Source of the DNA: Hordeum vulgare subsp. vulgare
Lineage: Eukaryota > Streptophyta > Magnoliopsida > Poales > Poaceae
Assembly: GCF_904849725.1 (NCBI RefSeq)
Contig: NC_058518.1
Span: forward strand, 209,448,741-209,512,740
Direction of reading: 5' to 3'
DNA: 64,000 nt
Shown here: one piece after another, positions 1 to 9,161 of the stretch
Layout of the letters: each line of letters begins with the position of its first letter
Numbering within the stretch: the first letter of the stretch is position 1
The notes under the pieces: model-generated
What the model was told of the DNA's origin: nothing
Database searches by the model: none
Seen by the model: only the letters and a program-made list of their open reading frames with translations
Program-made: the position numbers and the translations under genes

Positions 1-311
1 CCGTGGACTCTCGCAGCCGTTACCCTCCGTGGGTTGAAGTCTCCACTAACATGGACGTACGATAGCGCCACCTATCAGAACCATGCCAAAAATGGTCATG
101 TCAATTTTATGCGTTTGATCTCCCTACCTTACTCCTCTATTTACACATGTTTATTTTCCGGTGCTATACTATTAGAACTGCATGTGTAGGGTGTACTTGA
201 CTTGTTATAACTATCGTAGCTGCCTCTTCAGTAAAATTGGGAAAAGGCAAAAATTATCTTGACAAGTAGTCTATTCATCCCCCTCTAGACACATCTTCTA
301 TCGATTCCTCA
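1..311 (+). mobile_element. 3' end of a Copia-type LTR, cut by the window start
   Basis: The stretch resembles the distal part of a Triticeae Copia LTR: a CCGTGGACTCTCGCAGCCG-type segment, then a pyrimidine-rich CATCCCCCTCTAGACA run near 278-296, ending in ...CCTCA at 311. No Met-tRNA primer site (TGGTATCAGAGC) follows, so this is a 3' LTR or solo LTR rather than a 5' LTR. The 5' part lies outside the window. Recognition is by remembered pattern only, and the exact end is a guess from the CA terminus. Confidence 0.45.
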
Positions 312-549
312 GAAACATACATCATTGGACACCGAGGAGCTCGCAGATGACATGCTCGACATTAATATCAGTAACCATGACATTTCCCCTCTCCCCTCGA
401 TGAGTATCTGACCTTCGTTCGCCGAAATAACCCTGCCGTCGCAAGGAAGAAGAAGCTCTGGCAAGAGAGAGCGATAGGAGAAAGTGAACCGATAATTGGG
501 GCCTAGGTGTAAGAACAAAGGGGTAAAAATGTCAAAAACGGCTGGTTAG
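312..549. other. possible low-copy background, left of the solo LTR
   Basis: Together with 2200-2350 this formed one continuous stretch before the solo LTR inserted at the GTTAG site. It has no motif of a known transposon. A 69-codon minus-strand frame (309-518) shows no recognisable domain. The text around the insertion point, with runs such as GGTCAAACAACCTTGACTGG just after 2199, could be plant gene-flanking sequence, but no gene model can be supported. Confidence 0.35.
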
Positions 550-2194
550 TGATGTCTACGCACGCGTCTATTCTTGTAGACTATGTTGGTCCTCCAAGCG
601 CATAGGTTTGTAGGACAACAGCAATTTCACTCAAGTGGATGACCTAAGGTTTATTGAACTCGGGTAAGTAGAGGTTGAAGATGGTCTCTCTGAAGCAACC
701 CTGCAGTTAAGATACAATAAGTCTCTTGTGTCCCCAACACACCTAATACAATTGTCAGTTGTATAGTTGCACTAGTTCGGTGAAGAGATGTTAAAACGCA
801 ATTGATATTGATGGTAAAACAAGGTAATATAAATCTAAAATAAAAATGGCAGAAAGCAAACATGAAACAAAATTGAAAGTAAACGGTGTTCAATGGTGGA
901 AAACAAGGCCTAGGCATCATACTTTCAATAGTGGCAACTCCCAACAACATTAACATGAACATGCAATGGAGACGTGCTTGGAGGTCATTCCTTTGTGATC
1001 AAGAGAGGAAGATAATTCTGTAGGGCTACAAAAGCACAACTCAGAGTTCGTAGTTCTCATCTATGGATTTCCCAATGTCACCACGGCCATCCAAAGAGAG
1101 TACCACAATCACCACAACATATCTCAAGGATAGTCAAAGACAAGCACCAAGAGACTCTCAATCTTCAATCAATTCACAAAAGAGGAAATCATTCATGAAA
1201 ATATTCTTCTAATCCATGTCCAATAGACCGCTGTCACCATGGTCTCCAGGATTATACTAGATAAGATCAAGTATATACATCAATCCTATACATAGAAGAA
1301 GGGGAAACATCATGAGATCACCCTAGATTAACATAGCCTATGATCACAATCAAGATCACATCATGGGAGAGAGAGATGACCACATAGCTACACGTAGAAT
1401 ACCTCAGCCCCGAGGGAGACTACTCACACATGGCCATGGTGAGCAAGTGGTTGATGGAGAGGTGCAGCCCGGAGAGGAGACGACGACCACAATGGCGGCC
1501 ATAACCCTTGGGGGCAGCGGCCCTTGGCCCCCCCTTCTTCAATGGAGATGGTGCTGGTATGGAGGTGGTTCTCCACCCAAGGCGGCTGCCTCGAAGGAGG
1601 AAATCACGTAGCTCTTGGTGGCTCCCGAGAAATCTGGTTTTTCCTCTCCTTATATGAGTCAGGACGATCATCCTTGGCCCTCCGATGGATTCCCCTTTGA
1701 TCCAAGGGCTCTTGGGCATGTCTAGAACCTTCCTAGGGACTGCTCTCAGCCCTAATGAGGTCCCCAAGTCGTGGCTTGGCTGCATCCATCTAATATGGTA
1801 AGAGTTGGACTGAATCACGTCACCGATTCCCGTAATATTGTAATAAGATATTTGTCCTCCAGTAAAACAGGCTTTCCTGGAGCGTACGTACTCCAAATGG
1901 GACAAATTTTATGTCTATAATTATCAGCATAAAATTAGCCACAACCTTTGCATGTATTAGGTTTCCATTGGATATCATATTCAATGTGGAAACAGACGAT
2001 CTCTAAAATATGTAGGGACAGATTTGAGGAAAGACAAAGTCCCAATCCAACAAGGTTTCCTGTTCTATTTTTGATAGTTCCTACACATCAAAGTGTAAAA
2101 CAAGAACATTGTGCACTTTTGCAACTATTAGTAGGTTAGTCCAAATAAATCATAAACTTAATATATAAAAAATAGATACGTTTTGTACGTATCA
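550..2194 (-). mobile_element. Solo LTR of a TGATACG-type Gypsy, perfect target-site duplication
   Basis: Read on the minus strand the LTR begins TGATACGTACAAAACGTATC at 2194 and ends ...GTAGACATCA at 550. GTTAG lies on both sides (545-549 and 2195-2199), a perfect 5-bp duplication. No Asp-tRNA primer site or polypurine tract flanks it, so it is a solo LTR left by LTR-LTR recombination. Its 3' part (550-930) matches the 3' parts of the Gypsy D LTRs at 5840-6243 and 34560-34890 in order and sequence, while the middle is diverged. It is therefore a related subfamily, 1645 bp long. Frames inside it, including the 161-codon minus frame at 1420-1905, are LTR sequence and not genes. Confidence 0.88.
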
Positions 2195-2349
2195 GTTAGC
2201 GGTCAAACAACCTTGACTGGACGGAAACAACACGGAAGGGTAATTGTATAAGTCCACTTGACACCGGAGGGGAAAATTTGAGCATGCTTTGAAATTAGGG
2301 GCAAATTTGAGTAGGTGGTTCGAGTTAGGGATAGAAATGCAAATGGCCC

Positions 2350-3795
2350 TTAAATAAAATACAAAAATAACTTTTCAAATAATGTTTTTGTGGCTTTGGG
2401 AAGTCCTTTTGATAATAGGATACAAATAAAATATGTGGGGCAAAACATCCTCCCTAATTCGGGGACTTGTAGTACAAACCTCAATTCAGTGGGTTTGAAC
2501 AGCTAAATTAAATACATGCTTTTTGGGCGAAATAATATTTTATAAAAATAGTTTTAGGTCTGATACACATGGCATGTTCATTGGGAAAAGATTTGGATCA
2601 AGGATATGAGTTTAGGGAACACGAGGATTTTTGTGAATTAAGGGACAAACAAGCAATCAAGCAAAACATCAATCAAATCAAGCATCACAAGAACACATAA
2701 AAGTTTTTTGTGGCCCTAATTTTTGAGCTATGTTAATTTGATAGTATAAGGCAAAACATAGGGTGTGATGTGCATCTAGGGGTATCCAAGGGCCTTCAGA
2801 TTCACCAGGAGCAAATGGTAAGACGAAATTATCCTTCTTATAAATTTCCAGCTCTTTTGAGAAAAATTGCCAATGCAATAATTCCTAAGTCTACAAAAGA
2901 ACAAAACTGGGTTTTGGGGATTTGAGCAACTGGATATGTTCTCCTTGATACACCACTTGGTGTGTATGCATGATTAGAGGATCATAACATGTCCATAAAA
3001 ATTAATATCAATTGGAGACACTTGGCAGTGTAAAGTTGACAAAATTTGAATCTAGACGAACAAGGTTTTGGGCCATTTTTGTGAATTAAAACTATTTTTA
3101 TTGAGATGAAACTAGTCAAGATCATCACATAAGGAATATTTGACTTGCTAGGATTTTCTGGGATTTATTTGACAATATGTATTATAGAAATATTCTAAAT
3201 ACTTGAAATATACATAGAGGGTTTTAGAAGGTTTTGTCCAATATTTTGAACATGACCATGTGTTGAAAGTCATATATATGGAAAATATATGTCCACTAAG
3301 TTTCCCTAAATTTTGCCAAATATGTTTGAAACATAAAACTATTTTCCCCTATAAAAGACCATTTATAGTCTCAAAATAAGGCATTTAAATAAAATAAAAA
3401 ATTAAATTTTCAAATAATATTATTTTTGGTTTTGGGAAGTCTTATAGATAATAGGTTCTAAATAAAATCTTTTACATAAAACATCTAGCAAATTGAGGAC
3501 TTGTAGTTCAAATCCCAACTTATGGTTTTTTTGAAAACCTAAATTGAATAAATGCTTTTTGGCCAAAAAATTTTTTATAGAAATATTTTTAGGTCCTATA
3601 CACATGGCACAATCATTGGGCAAGGTTTTGTATCAAGTAAATGAGTTTTGAGAGTATGAGGAATTTTATGAATTAAGAGCACACTCAAGCAAGCAAGCAA
3701 ATAGCAATGAGTGTGAAGCAGCACATCAATTACAAAAAGTTTTTGTTTGTCTAGATTTTTGGGATTTATTAACATAGTGTTGTGATTCCAAACAA
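2350..3795. repeat. Two diverged direct repeats about 1.03 kb apart in AT-rich DNA
   Basis: The block at 2350-2765 reappears in the same orientation at about 3384-3795. Shared landmarks include TTTTGGGAAGTC (2396, 3433), GGGGACTTGTAGT/GAGGACTTGTAGT, ATGCTTTTTGG, TTTTAGGTC..ATACACATGGCA and GAATTAAG..CAAGCAA..AGCAA. The spacer 2766-3383 is AT-rich with no coding frame of note. It could be a decayed tandem duplication or part of an unclassified repeat. No LTR ends, inverted repeats or transposase are visible. Confidence 0.6.
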
Positions 3796-4037
3796 ATGGT
3801 GTGGCACAATGGGGTAATCTATGCATATGGTTTGATACACTTTATTGTCCTACTTTCTTCGATAGAAACCTTGGGGTTCTCTTTGAAGTTATTTGTGTTG
3901 GATTGAATATAATGAATCTAAAATTGTTTGATGACTCTCGAATAATCAACTCACGGATACTTGTGGTGACATTAGAGTTAGTTGATGTGTATCATAGGTG
4001 TTATTCTAGTACGAACTCTAGGGATGTTTGTGACACT
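3796..4037 (+). mobile_element. Truncated LTR fragment of the Gypsy D family
   Basis: From about 3840 this matches the interior of the Gypsy D LTR at 5500-5690: TAGAAACCTTGGGGTTCTC, GAAGTTATTTGTGTTGGATTGAATAT, GTGTTATTCTAGTACGAACTCTAGGG and GTTTGTGACAC. It lacks both LTR ends and stops at 4037, where the end of Gypsy A begins. GACAC (4033-4037) would be Gypsy A's left target-site duplication; the matching right copy is not in the window. Confidence 0.7.
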
Positions 4038-4089
4038 GATGACTCACAAGTATAGGGGATCAATAGTAGTACTTTAGCTAAGTAGTGTG
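4038..4089 (-). mobile_element. Gypsy A: 52-bp terminal stub of its 3' LTR
   Basis: TGATGACTCACAAGTATAGG matches the start of the Gypsy B LTR at 39042 (TGATGACCCACAAGTATAGG), and the match continues for about 50 bp until TGATACG of Gypsy D begins at 4090. On the minus strand this is the LTR end (...CTATACTTGTGAGTCATCA). The rest of the LTR resumes at 35243, so Gypsy D landed in this LTR. The right junction has been altered by deletion, and the TAGTG at 4085-4089 has no visible partner. Confidence 0.65.
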
Positions 4090-6243
4090 TGATACGTCTC
4101 CAACGTATAGATAATTTATGAAGTATTCATGCCATATTCACCTATGTTTACAATACTTTTATATGGTTTTGATACACTTTATATGATTTATCTATAATAC
4201 CCGGACTGACACTGTTTTCAGCACAACTACTATGGTGTGGTTTTTTGTGAAGAAAATGAAAGTTCTTGGAATCAAGAGATTCTTTTTTAGAATTTTTTCT
4301 AGAGGAAATAAGAAATACTTGAGCGACGAACCATCGGAGGGGATCCACCTGTGGGCCACAAGCTAACAGGGCGCGTCCTAGACCCTCTAGGTCGTGCCCT
4401 CATGGATTGTGGGGACCACATGGCTACGGTTGGCATGATTCCAACGGTGAAAATCATATATGTACTAGAAACCCCAGAAATAAGGAGATAACTTCTGCTC
4501 CACTGCTGCATCACTCTGTATTGATGAAAACCCCATTTGGATCCTGTCGTGGTTTTGTCACGGCAGATGTCCTCGTGAAAGGACTTAGTGTTGGGGCCAT
4601 CGCACCATGGTGGCGACTCAAAGTGGTTGAACGGGAGCGAGACAGAGATTTACCCAGGTTCGGCCCCTCGTAAGGAGGTAAAAGCCTACGTCCTGCTTTG
4701 TGTTGTATTGATGGTGTTTCGTTTACAAGGATGGCGTAACTCGCTTGACCTAGCACTCGATGACTTCTAACCCCCCCCCCACCCCTCTCCTTCCCCGGGA
4801 CTCACCTTTATATACAGGTCGAGCCCTTAGGGTTTACAAGAGTCCTTACCATCATGCAAGTCATAATCCTTTCTATCTCTAAGTCGTTGTGCTTTCCAAG
4901 ACTCGGAGGTCTTCCCAATGATTAATTCTCCACGAGGATCTCGAACCGCCATCTAGCTCCTGGGCTCACAGGCCAAAGCTTGAATCGCCAAAGGATGAAT
5001 CGCCCGCTTGGTGACCCGGCCAACTAGGGCGGGTCACACAACAGATAATATCCCCAACATATCCTTTCTAGTACCCTGCTGGAGAGGGGAAATCATCTTC
5101 CGTGGCCATCTCCATTCCCTGGCGAGGCCATGACAAGGAGGGAGTAATTCACCCTTGGGGCTGAGGGTATGTACTAGTAGCTATGTGTTCAATATCTCTC
5201 TCTCTCTCTCGTGTTCTTGATATGGCACGATCTTGATGTATCTCACGCCTTGTTAATCTAGTTGGATCATATGATGTTATTCCCTTCCTGCCTTGTTGTG
5301 ATGAATTGAATCTTTCCCTTTAAGATCTCGTTGTGTTGGATTGCATATTTTGGTTTGAGAACACTTGATGTATGTCTTGCATGTGGATACCCATACTGAT
5401 ATTGGGGTATTCAAGTGATTCACTTGATATATGTTATGGCATCAACCTGCGGATTTCGGTGACCTTGGGAGTCTATGCATAGGGGTTGACTGCACATTTT
5501 CATACTATATTCTCCGATTGAAATCTTGGGGTCCTCCTTGAAGTTATTTGTGTTGGATTTAATATGATAGATCTAAAATTGTTTTACGCATGTCGCATTA
5601 TTTACCCACGGATACTTGAGGTGACATTTGGCTTGATTGATATGTATCAAGGGTGTTATTCTAGTACGAACTCTAGGGCTGTTTGTGACACTTATAGGAA
5701 TAGCTCAAAAGATTGATCAGAAAGAATAACTTTGAGGTGGTTCACCTACACCAATTTCATCATATTGTTCTCCGCTAGATAGGAACTTTGGAGTGATTCT
5801 TTGTTTCACGTTGAGGGATGATCATATGATTTTACTATGTTAGCATTTTTGAGAGATTGCACTTGTAAAAGTATGAACCCTAGGCCTTATTACCAAGCAT
5901 TTGTACAATGTTTTGCTCGTTGTTTGACACTTTCTACCTTGCTATTTTACATTTTCAGGTCACAAAAACCTATATCTACTATCCATACTACACTTGTATC
6001 ACCATCTCTTTGTCGAACAAGTGCACCTATACAATTTCCCATTGTATTAAGTGTGTTGGGTACACAAGAGATTTCTTGTATTTGATTGCATGGTTTTTTG
6101 AGAGAGACCATATTAATCCTACACCTCCCAAGGATTGATAAACCTTAGGTCATCCACTTCTGGGAAAATTGCTACCGTCTTAAAAATGTTGTGCTTGAAG
6201 GCCCAACATAGTCTACAAGAATAAAGTGGTTTAGTAGACATCA
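4090..6243 (+). mobile_element. Gypsy D: first (5') LTR, carrying a nested solo LTR
   Basis: The LTR starts TGATACGTCTCCAACGTAT at 4090 and ends ...GTAGACATCA at 6243, followed by a decayed Asp-tRNA primer site. Without the insertion at 4545-5059 and its extra duplicated target it is about 1.63 kb. It aligns throughout with the second LTR (33142-34890) and more loosely with the solo LTR at 550-2194. A (CT)n run lies at about 5195-5211. Frames inside it (for example 4407-4770 and 5837-6138) are LTR sequence. Family: non-autonomous Triticeae Gypsy, probably Athila lineage; the exact family is not resolved. Confidence 0.85.
4545..5059 (+). mobile_element. TRIM-like solo LTR nested in the Gypsy D LTR
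   Basis: The insert runs from TGTCGTGGTTTTGTCACGG to ...ATATCCCCAACA, 515 bp. It interrupts a segment that is continuous in the other D LTR (near 33705-33730). The flanks are GATCC (4540-4544) and TATCC (5060-5064), a 4-of-5 match to a 5-bp duplication. It has TG...CA ends, a TATATACAGG box at about 4809 and no coding capacity. From memory the start resembles Veju, a Triticeae TRIM, which I hold only tentatively. A C-run lies at about 4770-4780. Confidence 0.75.
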
Positions 6244-6251
6244 AGCTCTTT

Positions 6252-6270
6252 TCGAGCGTTGTTGCGGGGG
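6252..6270 (+). other. Decayed primer-binding site of Gypsy D (first copy)
   Basis: TCGAGCGTTGTTGCGGGGG lies nine bases after the LTR end, at the same distance as the better-preserved TGGCGCTGTTGCCCGGGA at 34901. Both derive from TGGCGCCGTTGCCGGGGA, the complement of the 3' end of plant tRNA-Asp. Confidence 0.6.
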
Positions 6271-6367
6271 AAGTGAGTGCTTGAAGGTATATGTTTAGAT
6301 CTTGAAATTAAATCTTTTATTTTCTTATTTTACACTAGTTTTATTTTATAAAATAAAAATACAAAAA

Positions 6368-6892
6368 ATGGAATTTACGTTATCCCATTTACTTAATGTC
6401 TATAATGTCTTTCATGAAAATGATGTTTCGGAAAATTGTGCTCAATTTCTGGAGGAAAAAAAGATGAAAATGCTTAATGTGAAATCCTTGGATGATGAGC
6501 ATGATAGCAATATTTTTGGAATGAGTTCTCTGAATATCCATGATGCTAATGATATGCAAAGCCACAAGCTTGGGGATGCTATGCTTGATGAAGATGCTAT
6601 TATTAGTCCCCCGAGTTTTGATGAGCAAATTTATTATGATGAAATGATGCCTCTTATTTATGATGATTATTTTGATGATATTTATGATATAAATAATAAG
6701 GATAACCATTAAACTTATCATCATGATTTTAAATTTGACATGGAATATATCAATCAAGTATCTCATGATAGTTATATTGTTGAGTTCCTTAATGATGCTA
6801 CTGAAAATTATTATGAGGGAGGAACACATGCTTGTAGGTATTGTAATAATATCAAATTTCCTCCCGATGTGTTCAAAGTTTCAAAGTCATGA
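6368..6892 (+). pseudogene. Gypsy D: short acidic gag-like ORF with one in-frame stop
   Basis: The frame opens with ATG at 6368, about 125 bp after the LTR, as expected for gag. It reads through about 174 codons with a single TAA at 6710-6712. The product is rich in Asp, Asn and His (HKLGDAMLDED, then SPPSFDEQIYYDEMMP) and ends with a CRYC pair but has no complete zinc knuckle, capsid or protease. The second internal copy begins ATG-TAA at about 35015 and then matches the same protein (RENDGSKNSAQLLEE), so both copies are damaged. A rudimentary gag of this size is normal for non-autonomous elements in this group. Activity is doubtful. Confidence 0.7.
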
Positions 6893-7696
6893 TTTTTTTG
6901 CCTTCCTATGCTAGACCATTCTTGCTCTAATAAATTGATTGCTTAGAAAATCCCTATTCATAGGAAGTGGGTTAGACTTAAATGTGCTTGTCATCTGCTT
7001 CATGATGCTCTCTTGCATGTTTCAATTACTACTTTTTATGTGAGCATCATTGAAATCATCATGCCTAGCTAAAAGGCATTAAAGAAAAGCGCTTGTTGGG
7101 AGACATCCCAATATTTATCATTTATGTTTTTGCGTGTTAACATGATTAATCTGCTGTAGTATTCATGTTTTGTGTCTTTTATTTCAATAAGGTACCAGAC
7201 TTTGGGCTAGTATGGGTACTTGCTTGTTTGATTCTCTGCAAAAAAACAGAAACTTTTACGTCGAGTGTAGAATTTCTTCGATTTCACCGGAAAGTCAAAA
7301 AATTCTGAAATTTTAACACAGATTTCATATGAAAATTATCCAAGTTCTACTAATTTTATAGAAATTTTAGAATCGGGGAAATATGGTGCTCATTCACATC
7401 TCCACACACTGTTCTCTTTTTGGCACATTCTATTTTGTGTGGATAGTTTGCTTATTTTAATGTTTCCATTGCTTATATTTGGTGACATAAATTATGTAAA
7501 TGATAGAATAAAGTAGGTATAATGTGATAAGAACTATGAATCTTGTCATGACAGTACCTAAGTGAATGATCTATCTTGATTACACTAACCCATCTCATGA
7601 AGTTCCGTTAAATTTTGGGTGATTGAAGTTTTCAAGTTTTGGATAAGATACCGATATGAGGTGAAAAGGAGTAGCAAGAACCTAATCTTGGGGATT
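6893..7696 (+). other. Gypsy D internal non-coding region, left part
   Basis: No coding frame is supported. The stretch includes a hairpin TTGGGA-GACA-TCCCAA (7096-7111) preceded by GCGCTTG, and an AT-rich segment. It ends ...CTTGGGGATT at 7696, where Copia M1 begins. The sequence continues at 30625 after M1. GGATT (7692-7696) is M1's left target-site duplication. Confidence 0.7.
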
Positions 7697-7716
7697 TGTA
7701 AGTGCATCTAGTGCCA
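7697..7716 (+). mobile_element. Copia M1: first 20 bp of the 5' LTR
   Basis: TGTAAGTGCATCTAGTGCC equals the start of the 3' LTR at 29230 (TGTAAGTGCATTTAGTGCC). The LTR is split here by Gypsy C and continues at 17100. Left flank GGATT (7692-7696) pairs with AGATT (30625-30629), a 4-of-5 match. Confidence 0.9.
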
Positions 7717-9083
7717 TGATACGTCTCCAACGTATCTACTTTTCCAAACTAGTTTGCCCTTGTCTTGGACTCTAATTTGCATGATTTGAATGAAATTAAC
7801 CTGGACTGATGCTGGTTTCAGAAGAACTGCCATGGTGTTGTTTTTGTGCAGAAATAAAAGTTCTCGCAATGACCTGGAAACTTACGAGGATTTTTTATGG
7901 AATATATAAGAAATATCGGAGAAAGAATCAACTGAAGAAACGCTGCCAGTGGGCCATGAGCCCTGCACGCGCGCCCCCCTAGGCCGCGCCTAGCAGGCCT
8001 GTGGGGCCGACGTGGCTCCCCCGACTTCATCTCCAACTCCATATAACCTCTCTCGCCCAGAAAAATATAGGAGAGAAGAGTTCATCGTGTTTCACTATAT
8101 GGAGCCGCCGCCACCGCATGTTCTTCCTCGGGAGGGCAGATCTGGAGTCCGTTCTGGGCTCCGGAGGGGAAATCGACGCCGTCGTCATCATCAACCATCC
8201 TCCATCACCAATTCCATGATGCTCTCCATCGTTCGTGAGTAATCTTATCATAGGCTTGCTGGACGGTGATGGGTTGGATGAGGTTTGATCCCTAATATCC
8301 ACTATGTTATAAGATTGATGTTGCTACTACTTTGTTATGCTTAATGCTTGTCACTAGGGCCCGAGTGCCATGATTTCAGATCAGAACCTATTATGTTTTC
8401 ATAAATTTACGTGTGTTCTTGATCCTATATTGCAAGTTGTAGTCACCTACTATGTGTTATGACCCGGCAACCCCGGAGTGACAATAGCTGGAACCACTCC
8501 CGGAGATGACCATAGTATGAGGATCCCATGTATACACTATGTGCTAATGCTTTGTTCAAGTTCTCTATTAAAAGGAGACCTTAATATACCTTAGTTTCCA
8601 TTAGGACCCTGCTGCCATGGGAGGGTAGGACAAGAGATGTCATGCAAGTTCTTTTCCATAAGCACATATGACTAAATACGGAATACATGCCTACATTACA
8701 TTGACGAACTGGAGCTAGTTACATATCTCCCTATGTTATAACTATTACATGAGGAATGCCATCCGACATGATTATCCATCACAGATCCAATGCCGACGAG
8801 CTTGTCCTATACTGGTCCTTTCTAAGTTACTTTACCGCTACTGCTGTCACACTTGATATACAAATTACTACTGCTATTGTTACCGCTGCTACCGTTACTA
8901 TCATACTACTTTGCTACTAAAACTTTGCTGCAGATGCTATGTCTTTCAGGTGTGGTTGAATTGACAACTCAACTGCTAATACTCGAGAGTATTCTTTGGC
9001 TCCCCTTGTGTCGAATCAATAAATTTGGGTTGAATACTCTACCCTTGAAAACTGTTGCGATCCCCTATACTTGTGGGTTATCA
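7717..9083 (+). mobile_element. Gypsy C: 5' LTR
   Basis: TGATACGTCTCCAACGTATC starts at 7717 and the LTR ends ...ACTTGTGGGTTATCA at 9083 (1367 bp). It aligns end to end with the 3' LTR at 15716-17099. Target flanks are TGCCA (7712-7716) and TGCCC (17100-17104), a 4-of-5 match. A possible TATA box, CCATATAACC, lies near 8039. The element is plus strand, 9383 bp overall, and lies wholly inside the 5' LTR of Copia M1. Frames within the LTR (for example 7818-8302) are not genes. Confidence 0.93.
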
Positions 9084-9094
9084 AGACCTTTTTG

Positions 9095-9112
9095 TGGCGC
9101 CGTTGCCTGGGA
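9095..9112 (+). other. Primer-binding site of Gypsy C (tRNA-Asp)
   Basis: TGGCGCCGTTGCCTGGGA lies eleven bases after the 5' LTR and differs at one base from TGGCGCCGTTGCCGGGGA, the complement of the plant tRNA-Asp 3' end. Athila-lineage Gypsy elements are known to use this primer. Confidence 0.85.
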
Positions 9113-9161
9113 GCATAGCTCTATTCTCTTAGTCACTTGGGATTTATATATTTTGATCACT

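Noticed and set aside
651..962. Hydrophobic N-terminus in a 103-codon minus frame, considered as a secreted peptide
   Set aside because: Lies inside the solo LTR, and the homologous LTR parts at 5837 and 34560 do not keep the frame.
1420..1905. 161-codon minus ORF
   Set aside because: GC-rich LTR body; no domain and no counterpart in related LTRs.
6389..6829. 146-codon minus-strand ORF
   Set aside because: Antisense shadow of the acidic gag-like ORF of Gypsy D; low-complexity Ile/Met/Lys.
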